Assembly: GCF_932526225.1 (NCBI RefSeq)
Contig: NC_064044.1
Span: 10,718,906-10,782,905 of the forward strand
Reading direction: 5' to 3'
DNA length: 64,000 bases
Source: Nematostella vectensis
Taxonomy: Eukaryota; Cnidaria; Anthozoa; Actiniaria; Edwardsiidae
Part shown: one piece after another, positions 1 through 12,300 of the stretch
Layout: each line of letters opens with the position of its first letter
How positions within the stretch are numbered: position 1 is the stretch's first letter
Notes under the pieces: generated by a model
What the model was told of the DNA's origin: nothing
The model's input: only the letters and a program-made list of their open reading frames with translations
The model's database searches: none
Translations under genes and position numbers: made by a program

Positions 1-300
1 ATTCTCACATTTGCACTGTTTGCCATTTTATCATGGCAAGCAGGTGCGCACATGGATATCATTGTCATGAAGGCTGCTACTTTTGCATAGGCTTGGTCTG
101 CAATACTTGTGTTCTAAATAGATAAAAATATTGATAAAAAAGTCTCTTAATTGAAAAATATTAATGTCCATATCTAAAACCTTCACTCCATCCTTGTTGT
201 TTGAGGGTTTCGCTTGTGGACTAAATCAAGAGATCTCCATCTTTGCCTGGGTGTGGTCATTACTCCACAGGCTGGTGACAAAAGGGATCAACAATGTTCG
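1..300. repeat. Dispersed repeat, copy 1 (second copy 1709-2013)
   Basis: This stretch recurs in direct orientation at 1709-2013 with roughly 80-90% similarity by eye; the last 130 bases are nearly identical, including CACTCCATCCTTGTTGTTTG and ACTCCACAGGCTGGTGACAA. It carries no ORF of note. Copy 1 precedes exon 355, copy 2 lies in the intron before exon 2227. Confidence 0.75.
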
Positions 301-354
301 CCTTTTTTCTATCTATAGATATCTATTCATAAAATTCATTATTTTAACTTGTAG

Positions 355-3300
355 AGTAAACTTGAAGCTATGGAATTCAGTATGGAAAGCTACTTTGAAG
401 ACCGCTCTGATGGTAAGTAATTCCCAGGGGCAAAACAAGGGGGTTCTATGGAAGAAATATGCGTTATACATATTAAAGAGTCCTTGTTCGTCACACTTAG
501 GTATTGTTTTCTTTTAACATTTGTTGAAAAAATATGTTATGAAATCTCAAATTCATTAGATCAATTTCAATAACAAATAATAACTACCCCAATCATTATC
601 AAGTTACTCAAATGGCATATACGAGATACTGTCAATCTGATATTGTCAATGAAGTATCAGGCTTCAAATCTAGGTAGTTATTATGAAATCATTTTACACA
701 CTGATATTTCTAATTTCAAGTGTAAACAATAAAACAGGATGTGCTGATTCGTATTCACTTCAGTGATGCTGCTGCATTGAAAAGGTTGATAGATTAACAC
801 TTCTGTAGATTTAAGTTTTTATTAATTCCTCATCAACCCCCTCCCCTTCTAAGACTGTGTTATTCCATATTTCAGAGCCATGTCAACCTAAGGTTGGTAT
901 TCTGTTTACCATGGCATTACATGAATATTAAATTATATGAAAAGATGTTGTTTTTCTGTATCAGAACCCTACCAACCAAAGACTGGCGATCTGTGTGCCA
1001 TCCGTACCAACCTGATTCATGAGAAAGAACAGTGGTACAGAGTAAAAGTTCTAAGTATTAATGACACAAAAGCCAAGCTAGAATTTGTAGACTATGGAGA
1101 CATCAGACATGCCCCTGTACAAGACCTCAAGGGCCTGCCGCCACGCTTTTATGAACTACCTCTACAGGTTTGTGGAATGCAAAGTGACAACAACGACAAC
1201 AAAACTATAGTACATATTCAGCATATTACTTGTTTTCACTTCATAGGGCTGGAAAATATATTTTTCTATTCCTGTACTGCTAATCCGTGTTATTTTATGT
1301 TTGATGGGATTTAGGAGCTTTCTTGTCTCACTTCACACATCCTTTCAGGCTATCACGGTCAGCCTTTATGCCGTCCCTCGCAGCAAGAAACCAGAGGTGC
1401 TAGAGAAGCTCAACCACATGTTGTTGGCAAAGCAGTTTGTGGCACTTACCTTTGACAGGTAAAATTAACTGATTAGTAACTGACTGATTAATTAATCATA
1501 GATTTTGATGCACTCAAGGTCCTTTTGAATGAAGCGCTTAATGGAGTTGTGAGTGTCTTAGGCCATGCACAAACGTATTTTCCATGAGCCTTATTCAATC
1601 CAAATGCATGCAAATGAAGATAAAACAATGCACCTTATTCATTTGCATTAATTTGCATAGAATACGGCTCATGGAGCTTTAGCATTTTAAAAGTTGTCTC
1701 CAATTAACCATACTCACACGTGCACTGTTTGGCTTTATATCCTGGCGAGCAGGTGCATATCTAGGTACCATTGTCGGAAATTTTGCCACTTTTGCATGAG
1801 CTTGGTCTGCAATACTCGTGTTCTAAATAGATAAAAAGATTGATCCTAATAAATATAAAGCCTATTAATTGAGAACTATTCATGTCCATATCTAAAACCC
1901 CCACTCCATCCTTGTTGTTTGAGGGTTTCGCTTGTGGACTAAATCAAGAGATCTCCATCTTTGCCAGGGTGTGGTCATTACTCCACAGGCTGGTGACAAA
2001 AGGGATCTACAAACGTACTCAATATGATTTTCAAAAACCTTTAAATTAACTATTGCTCTTTATGGAACAGGAGGTTCTAGACTTGATTAACATACATCAA
2101 CCTTTAAATTCACTTGCTATTCCCCGCCATAGAACACATGATTCTGCCTGTCGAGTTCTATGACACATCAGCCCTGAACTTGAATGATATAAGTATTTGA
2201 ATTAACTCGTTATTGCTCTCCATTAGAACAGGGGAGACCACACCTGTAGAGCTATTTAACACGGCAGACGGGTTAGACCTGAACTTGAATGATATTGTCA
2301 GAAGACTCATCCTCCCGGACGAGGATCTTAAACCATCCTTGCCAAAGGTATGCACAAACATTAATAATTGTCTGTGAAATATATTTGTCAAACTAATCTT
2401 CCTCACATATACAATAAGAGCAGCATTATTTCTTTTTGCGGAAAATAATAACAGAGGTCCGACCAACTCGGGATCTTTAAGATTTTAACAACCCTTTAGG
2501 TTAACCAGCAAACAGAAGTGGCCATCGTCTATGCCTCAGAGTCAGGCAGTTTGTTCGTCCAAGTCCCTGGCCCTGGCCTGAATCGCCTAGAGGAACTAAT
2601 GACAGACATCACTGACCATTACTCCAAGGTATTACCCACTGACCATTACTCCAAGGTATTACCCACTGAACATTACTCCAAGTTATTACCCACTGAACAT
2701 TACTCCAAGTTATTACCCACTGAACATTACTCCTAGTCATTACCCACTGAACATTACTCCTAGTCATTACCCACTGAACATTACTCCAAGGTATTACCCA
2801 CTGAACATTACTCCAAGGTATTACCCACTGAACATTACTCCTAGTCATTACCCACTGAACATTACTCCTAGTCATTACCCACTGAACATTACTCCTAGTC
2901 ATTACCCACTGAACATTACTCCAAGGTATTATCCACTGAACATTACTCAAAGTTATTACCCACTGAACATTACTCCAAGTTATTACCCACTGAACATTCC
3001 TCCAAGTCATTACCCACTGAACATTACTCCTAGTCATTACCCACTGAACATTACTCCAAGGTATTACCCACTGAACATTACTCCTAGTCATTACCCACTG
3101 AACATTACTCCAAGTTATTATCCACTGAACATTACTCCAAGGTATTACCCACTGAACATTACTCCTAGTCATTACCCACTGAACATTACTCCAAGGTATT
3201 ACCCACTGAACATTACTCCTAGTCATTACCCACTGAACATTACTCCAAGTTATTATCCACTGAACATTACTCAAAGTTATTATCCACTGAACATTACTCC

Positions 3301-6300
3301 AAGTTATTACACACTGGACATTACACGAACGTTAGTTCAAGGTATTACCCACTGAACGTTACTCCAATGTACTACTCACTGAACATTACTCCAATGTTTT
3401 ACTCACTAAACATTAACCCAATGTATAATCAACTGAACATTACTCCAATGCATTATCCACTGAACATTACTCCAATGTATTATCCACTGAACATTATTCC
3501 ATATTACCCACTGAACATTACTCCAAGGTATTATCCACTGAACATTAATCTAATATATTATCCACTGGAAATTACTCCAAGATATTATCCACTGAACATT
3601 ACTCCATATTACCCACTGAACATTAATGCAAGGTATCATCCACTGAACATTACCCCAATGTATTATCCACTTAACATTACTCAATATTATCCACTGAACA
3701 TTACTCCAATGTATTATCCACTGAACATCACCCCAATGTATTATCCACTGAACATTACTCAAAGTTATTACCCACTGAACATTACTCCAAGTTATTACCC
3801 ACTGAACATTACTCCAAGTCATTACCCACTGAACATTACTCCTAGTCATTACCCACTGAACATTACTCCAAGGTATTACCCACTGAACATTACTCCTAGT
3901 CATTACCCACTGAACATTACTCCAAGTTATTATCCACTGAACATTACTCCAAGTTATTATCCACTGAACATTACTCAAAGTTATTATCCACTGGACATTA
4001 CTCCAAGGTATTACCCACTGAACATTACTCCTAGTCATTACCCACTGAACATTACTCCAAGGTATTACCCACTGAACATTACTCCTAGTCATTACCCACT
4101 GAACATTACTCCAAGTTATTATCCACTGAACATTACTCAAAGTTATTATCCACTGAACATTACTCCAAGTTATTACACACTGGACATTACACGAACGTTA
4201 GTTCAAGGTATTACCCACTGAACGTTACTCCAATGTACTACTCACTGAACATTACTCCAATGTTTTACTCACTAAACATTAACCCAATGTATAATCAACT
4301 GAACATTACTCCAATGCATTATCCACTGAACATTACTCCAATGTATTATCCACTGAACATTATTCCATATTACCCACTGAACATTACTCCAAGGTATTAT
4401 CCACTGAACATTAATCTAATATATTATCCACTGGAAATTACTCCAAGATATTATCCACTGAACATTACTCCATATTACCCACTGAACATTAATGCAAGGT
4501 ATCATCCACTGAACATTACCCCAATGTATTATCCACTTAACATTACTCAATATTATCCACTGAACATTACTCCAATGTATTATCCACTGAACATCACCCC
4601 AATGTATTATCCACTGAACATTATCCCAATGTATTACCCACTGAACATTAGTGCAAGGTATCATCCACTGAACATTTCTTCAAGGTATTATCCACATTTC
4701 AACTTTCTGAACATCTTTATTTCTGTTCATATTTAAAGCCTTCAGACTTCTTCCAAGATCTGTAGGTTACGCTTATGAACTAGATTAAAGGTCTTTGTAC
4801 TAAATCATACATTGCAACAAAATGAATGTTACACTGTTTTAAAACAAGACCTACATACCCTTACTTAGCCTGTGTCATGTGCAGCATACACTGCATATCG
4901 AAATCCAATGAAATAACAAGAACAACTAGACTTAGAGGCTAGCTGAGACAACTAGAGTTGTCAGGGAGGGGAGGTATTTTGTATCAGTCCAGTATATGCA
5001 TGTATCCATGTGATAACTGTTAAGGGAATTTTTGTAACATTTCAAACTTCATTAATGTTATGTATCGCATTACCAGACTACAAAAGCAGCAGAGTTCATC
5101 GCTAAACCCCATGTTGGAAAGATCTGCTGTGCACGATCATCTGATGGCTCCTGGTATAGAGCGTTAGTCAATCAACTCTTTCAGTCTGAGAGAAAGGTAT
5201 AACAAAACGTATTGTCATGCATATATAATCATGCATGTGCACTCTACATGGAAACCCACCTCAACTGCAGTAATGCAGCCCATGCATTGTTTGGTGTGAG
5301 CTTAAATTCTGGTAGTCGAGGTAGGTTTCAATTGTAATGTGTGCTCAAGCTTATAGCTGAAATGGCCTATTAAGAACGTACCTTTCAGTAATGCTTTCTT
5401 AGACTCAATGGGAAATCCAGGGGGGAGGAATGAGGGAGCCAGTGGCCTACCAATAAGCTGGAGTATAAGCAGAAACATATGGCAGCTTAGATCCAGATAT
5501 TCACCCCATGCTATATGTTTGAGATATTGTGCCCAACCTCTTCCTACTACTTCCTGATGCTGCCTCCTTACCCGCACTTGAGACTGTTTCTATGCTAAGA
5601 AATTCTTGACAAGCACGTGGAAATACACTATACTATGGTTCTATGCAGAGTGGGCATTTTTTGAGGAATTTATATTTATTTTAGGTTAAAGTGCGTTATG
5701 TGGATTACGGTCATGAAGAGGTCATACCTTCAGCCTCACTAAGAGAGCCAACTAAAGCCAATGAGCATGTCTCCACACTACCCTTCCAGGTAAAATACCA
5801 ATTGATCTCTGGACATGTTAGATCGCACTATAAGAGGCTCCAAAAGCTACCAATCAACTTTTAAACAAGCTAGCCCAATCAGTGAAGTTATGTAAGTCAT
5901 GGTGTTTTCGTAGTATGTAGTCATGCTTGTTTAGTGGTCTTTAGGGAACTGAATTACTTGGCAACTGTCTACTAGACAACCGCCCCAGCCGAATCGTCAG
6001 GTAGCCGGTCGCTTTGAAATCCACTGAAAGCTGATTAAGATTTTGCGTTTTACAAAAAGAGTTTCATGGCACTTGTATCAGCAGATGGTGTCCAAATTAA
6101 CATGCCGGCATAAACCTCTCATTAAGATAGAGCATTATTCGTGCTTCCTTTGGGTATAAATATGATTGCTTTACAACGTTTGCGTAATGCATGGCCCATT
6201 CATTTCTGAAAGTTACCTTTGAAATGCCCCTTCTCCCTCTAGATAAAAGCCTGCATAGCAATACATAGACTTATTGAGTTTTGTTTTGTCTTAGGCAGCA

Positions 6301-9300
6301 GAGGTCCGTCTTGCAGGACTTAAGGTAATATTTAAATCAACCCTCGTTTGTTGCACAGATGAGCATTATGTAGAATCGAGCTCTGATGGGATGACTGTTG
6401 TATTTATAGGGATCCTTATCGACTGAGCAGAGAGACAGGCTAATGGAGCTTGTCGCAAGCAACGAGTGTGCCCTCTTGCAGGTAAGTTAACTCATGCTGG
6501 AAACTCATGTTTATGAGCCATGTCAGGGTGTTCTGTAGACAAGAACTTAAAATTATCTTCTTTGGCAACATTTTAAAACTCACAAATATTTAACGTTTAG
6601 TTGCTCACTTTGATCTCTGACATACTTGGATACATACTTTACAGCCGGTTAATACAATTTATCTAATTTCAGATGGTGAAGTGCAAGGACGTCCCACTTG
6701 TCAATATCTTCCTGCCGACAGACGAAGAGGGTAACATGGAAGATGTGTTGGACCTGATATTTGACCAGGAAGAGCCATCAACAGCACAGTAAGTATTGAG
6801 AAGTATAAGGGTACTAAGTGGGATTTGCTGGACCTGGTTTTTGACCAGGAAGAGCCATCAACAACACAGTAAGTATTGAAAAGTATAGGGGTACAAAGGG
6901 GGATTTGCAGGGCCTGATATTTGACCAGGAAAGCTATTAACAACACAATAAGTATTGAGAAGTATAGGGGTACTAAGGGCGATTTGTAGGACCTGGTCTT
7001 TGACCAGAAAGAGCCATCAACAACACAGTAAGTATTGAGAAGTATAGGGGTACTAAGGGGGATTTGCTGGACCTGGTTTTTGACCAGGAATAGCCATCAA
7101 CAACACAGTAAGTATTGAGAAGTATAGGGGTACTAAGGGGGATTTGCTGGACCTGGTTTTTGACCAGGAAGAGCCATCAACAACACAATAAGTATTGAGA
7201 AGTTAAGGGGTACTAAGGGGGATTTGCTGGACCTGGTCTTTAACCAGAAAGAACCACCGACAACACAGTAAGTATTGAGAAGTATAGGGGTACTAAGGGG
7301 GATTTGCTGGGCCTGGTTTTTGACGAGGAAGAGCCATCAACAACACAGTAAATATTGAGAAGTATAAGGGTACTAAGGGGGATTCGCTGGACCTGGTTTT
7401 TGACCAGGAAGAGCCATCAACAACACAATAATATTGAGAAGTATAGGGGTACTAAGGGGGATTTGCTGGACCTGGTCTTTAACCAGGAAGAACCATTGAC
7501 AACACAGTAAGTATTGAGAAGTATAGGTGTACTTAGGGGGATTTGCTGGACCCGGTCTTTGACCTAGAAGAACCATCAACAACACGATAAGTATTAAGAG
7601 ATATAACGGTAGTATGTTTGATTTGCTGGACATGATTTTTGACCAGGAAGAGCCATCAACAACACAGTAAGTATTGAGAAGTATAGGTGTACTTAGGGGG
7701 ATTTGCTGGACCTGGTCTTTGACCTGGAAGGACCATCAACAACACGGTAAGTATTAAGAGATAAAGTGGTAGTATGTTGGATTTTCTGGACATGATTTTT
7801 GACAAGGAAGAACCATCAACAACACATTATTAAGAGGAATGACCATTATGGTACATTAGTTCTAATACACTAATATGCCTGTATTTATGGTGATAATAAT
7901 ATAAACTTACTGGAGGAAACAATGACTGTGCTTGGAATATTGTCTATATGTCTATTTTGTATATTGACATAGTCCATGGTCTTTTGTTTTTCGTCATTTC
8001 TTCCACTAGCTGGCTTGGCCACCCCAAGTTCATTCACCAGTAGAGCAACTTTTCGTCCACAAGCAGGCAATCATAGTAACAAGGCTACGATTAATGATTT
8101 GTTTTGAAACAGCATTGATACTCGTTGGTTGTTTAACTAGAAAGCCTTTCCAAACAAGAGTCCTGCAATACCACTACTGCTGTCCAAAACATTAATATTC
8201 CTCTGTCTAATATTTCTCGTGCCTGGATCCTCAAAATAAGAGAGAGAAAGACGTTGAATGGCAATACCACCCCTGCTGTCCTAAACATTTATAATCCTCT
8301 GTCTGATATTTCTCGTGCCTGGATCCTCAAAATAAGATAGAAAAAGAAGGTGAATGGCAATACCATTACTGATGTCCAAGACATTATTAAGCCTCTGTCC
8401 CTGAATCCACAGGGACGATATAACTACGGATAACAGCTCCATCCAGGACTCTGAGGGTGCCACTGACAGGGACTCATCCCAAGATGACGAGCTTGATGAT
8501 GAGCCCTTTCCCCCTGTCACCCTATCACGCCCTTACGAAGACATCACCGTGGCGGTTATCACAGACCCCAGCAACTTCACGGTATGTGTAGACCCCCCCC
8601 CCCTCCCATCCATCCAACGCTTTTCAGTCCCCTCCTTACCTTACCCCTTTCACGCCCTTATGAAAACATCACCGTGGCTGTTATCACAGACCCCAGCAAC
8701 TTCATGGTATGTGTAGACCCTTACTCCATCACTTTTCAGTCCCCTCCTTACCTTACCCCTACCACGCACCCATCAAGACATCGCCGTGGCTGTTATCACA
8801 GACCCCAGCAACTTCACGGTATGTGTAGACCCCCCCTCCCATCCATCCAACGCTTTTCAGTCCCCTCCCTACCTTACCCCTTTCACGACCTTATGAAAAC
8901 ATCACCGTGGCGGTTATCACAGACCCCAGCAACTTCACGGTATGTGTAGTGTACGCCCTCCCCGCCTCCCTTTGAAAAATCACTGTAGCTGTTATTAAGG
9001 TCCACACCAAATTTTATGCTTTATTGATTAAAGACATCTTTCCGTTTCCGGACGTATGTGAGCTTACATCAACATTCTTAATACGTATTAAAATATGTGT
9101 GTAAAGCGCTTGGATCATGGCTGATATAAGCGCAATGTAAATGATATGATTTATTATTTATTTCCCTTTCTCAGTTTCAGCCATTGAAGTTGCTCAAAGA
9201 CTTTGAAGAGGTGATGGGAAAGATGGCTTCTCATTATAACGTGAGTTTATAGCTCTTCTTTACATATGTAGAGTGGAAGGTATTCCTAGAATTCTAATCT

Positions 9301-12300
9301 GTGTAATAAGGAGCAGATGCGAATACAAACTCCCAGGCACTTACACAGGGGGGTTATTTCTTATTAAGGAACATGCAAATTCTATGCCCATTCCATATGA
9401 TATTATCCCTGCGCAAGGGATAAACCTAGCTTTAACCATCCAAAAACAGCTTTTTCAATCAGTAAAATCGATTCAGCGATTGTTTTGGGACAGTTTGGTT
9501 TGGCTACGAAGACAGTCATGTTAAATAAAGAAAACGGGATACTTTTCTGGCGAGCTCATTCTTATTTAACATCATCTATTTGCAGTCTTCCAAAGAGTCC
9601 CTTATCAGCCCAAGGCAGGGCGACCTGTGCGCAGCCAAAAACAGCGACGGGATGTACTACCGAGCGATGATCAAAGCTGTCCTTTCGCCGAACCAGGTAT
9701 TACTAGGGAAGGGCAAGGAGAGAAAGGGGGCAGGAGGGCGCTTCTTAGATATAGTCAGCAACTAGAGTCAGTCCTGGATTCACTTTGCGGTTCTCTCTTT
9801 TTCATCAGCGAGGATATCCTGGTTTCACCTTCCTATCATTAATGAAAAACGACAATGACATTGACATTTGGCAATTATATTTGTGTTTTTCTCTCAGTAC
9901 TGCGTTCGTTTTCTGGATTATGGAGACTTTGCCATCCTTCAGTCCAGCGCCCTTCAAATCCTCAGGGATGAGTACAAGCAGGTTCCGTGCCTGGCCCTAC
10001 CGGGATCTCTAGCAGGTAGGATGCCAGATAAGCCTGTTAAGATACCAAATAGACCTGGTAAGATACCAGGTAGACCTGGTAAGATACCAGGTAGAGCTGG
10101 TAAGATACCAGGTAGAGCTGGTGAGATACCAGGTAGACCTGGTAAGACACCAGATAGAGCTGGTAAGATACCAGATAGAGCTGGTAAGACACCAGATAGA
10201 GCTGGTAAGATACCAGATAGAGCTGGTAAGATACCAGATAGACCTGGTAAGATACCAGGTAGACCTGGTAAGATACCAGGTAGACCTGGTAAGATACCAG
10301 GTAGACCTGGTAAGATACCAGGTAGAGCTGCTAAGATACCAGGTAGAGCTGCTAAGATACCAGGTAGAGCTGGTAATATACCAGGTAGAGCTGGTAAGAT
10401 ACCAGGTAGACCTGGTAAGATACCAGATAGACCTGGTAAGATACCAGATAGACCTGGTAAGATACCAGATAGAGCTGGTAAGATACCAGATAGACCTGGT
10501 AAGATACCAGGTAGAGCTGGTAAGATACCAGATAGAGCTGGTAAGATACCAGATAGAGCTGGTAAGATACCAGGTAGACCTGGTAAGACACCAGGTAGAC
10601 CTGGTAAGACACCAGATAGAGCTGGTAAGACACCAGATAGAGCTGGTAAGACACCAGATAGAGCTGGTAAGACACCAGGGAGACCTGGTAAGAGAACATG
10701 GAGACCTGGTAAGACACCAGGGAGACCTGGTAAGACACCAGGTAGACCTGGTAAGATACCAGGTAGACCTGTAAAGCACCCGAAATGATCCCAGGACCTG
10801 AAACGACCGCAGGACCCGAAACGATCCCCAAAAGTTCACCCAACTGATCCCGGGACCCGAAACGATCCCCAAGAGTCCCCGAAATGAGCCCCAAGGAATT
10901 GCAGTAATGGACAACAAAAGGAATGTGTAAGGATTGGCTTTCAGTTTTAAAAACATATGAAACATTTAGCTTTATTTGTGTTATTAAAAGGAAATTTACA
11001 TCAACTAAAACTATAGTATTAAGATATTAAAATACGACTGCGGGGGAAATACAGTGGTTGAGTCAGAAATTAGGGCCAACTAACAATTCCTGTGATATTA
11101 ATTTGAAGAACACGGTGTGGATAAATCATTTTTACATAACAAGCCAAAAAGAAAGGATAGGACATGCTGCTTTTCATAGGAAGTGAAATGTGTTAAGGTT
11201 ATTTTTTTGCATGTTTGTATTCGGCGAATGAAAGACCTATCCTATCATGAGATCATGCCGGGTGTACGCACGACTACATGAGGAAATTCAAAACTCACAT
11301 AATATTGCTTTCAACAAATGCCACATCCTCTTAATATTTTGCATCGGTAGTAGAAGGGTTGTTCGAGTGTATTACTCAGTGTGCTTTTGTCATTCCATCT
11401 TCTCGGCCAAACTGGCTGCCTAAATATAATGTGTCGGTATATTCGCTCGTGTAAACAAGAATTTCGTGGTGAAATACATGTTTGGTTGTCAAATGAATAT
11501 TAATTTTTAGGGGTGATGTTTACCGGAAATGAGTGTCATGTGTCGGAACCGCAAAATGTTTAGAGTGTGATGGAAGGTCGAGAGTTTGGTTGATCTGAGC
11601 AAAGCTGTGCTATGTTTATGCTGTATTCCTTTCAGTAGCAATTGAGAGTTGTGTATTTGTTTTGGACTCTGTTTATGTGTTTAACGCCGGGCAATGTACT
11701 AAATATAAGTATTGTATTCGAATTTAATATTTTTAAGTCGCATTGTTTAGAAATTGAGTCGCTGTTAACCCTTAATTGTGCTTCAGGAATTGCAAGTATT
11801 TCTTCTGCTTCCCCTTTGTCCATTACCGCAATTCCTTGGGGTTGATTTCGGGGACTCCTCGGTATCGTTTCGGGTCCCAGGATCATTTGGGGTACTTTTG
11901 GGGATCATTTCGGGTCCTGGGATCGTTTCGGGTCCTGGGATCATTTCGGGTCCTGGGATCATTTCGGGTCCTGTACAGACCTTGTAAGATACCAGATAGA
12001 GCTGGTAAGATACCAGATAGAGCTAGTAAGACTTCAGTTAAGGTGTACCGATGGTTCAATAGACTACTTACAAGTCATGATACGTATGGTTGTAGTCAGT
12101 AAGGTTGCTCTGAGAGCATTTTGTTATTTGGATTTATTTCTCCAGACTCAAATTACGCCGATGCCGTATTTCATAAGCCATTTCTCACTATTTTCTCTCC
12201 CGTAGATGTCCACGGTGTAGGCGAGTCTGGCGAGTGGACGGAAGAGGCCATCGCCCGATTTCAGGAGCTCACGAATTTCAAGACAGTAGTTTGTAGTGTG

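Larger units (their letters stand above)
965..2347 (+). other. Extended Tudor module 1 of the Tudor gene
   Basis: Exons 965-1167, 1349-1458 and 2227-2347. The Tudor core begins with KTGDLCAIRT, has the QWYRVKV strand and the FVDYGDIRHA strand that supplies cage residues and the acidic Asp, and ends at YELPLQ. The following exons begin AITVSLYAV and carry FVALTFDR, then TPVELFNTADGLDLNLNDIV, the usual SN-like half of an extended Tudor unit. The N-terminal SN helix is probably in exon 355-412 and upstream of the window. Confidence 0.8.

Noticed and set aside
3367-4736. Long ORFs reading YYPLNITP repeats and the antisense NVQWVI repeats
   Set aside because: They are reading frames through the 27-bp minisatellite, whose period is a multiple of three. 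They lie in an intron and exist on both strands.
10121-10774. Several overlapping ORFs in five frames (RYQVDLV, SSIWYLT repeats)
   Set aside because: All derive from the stop-free 21-bp unit; only the frame continuous with exon 9898-10015 could matter.
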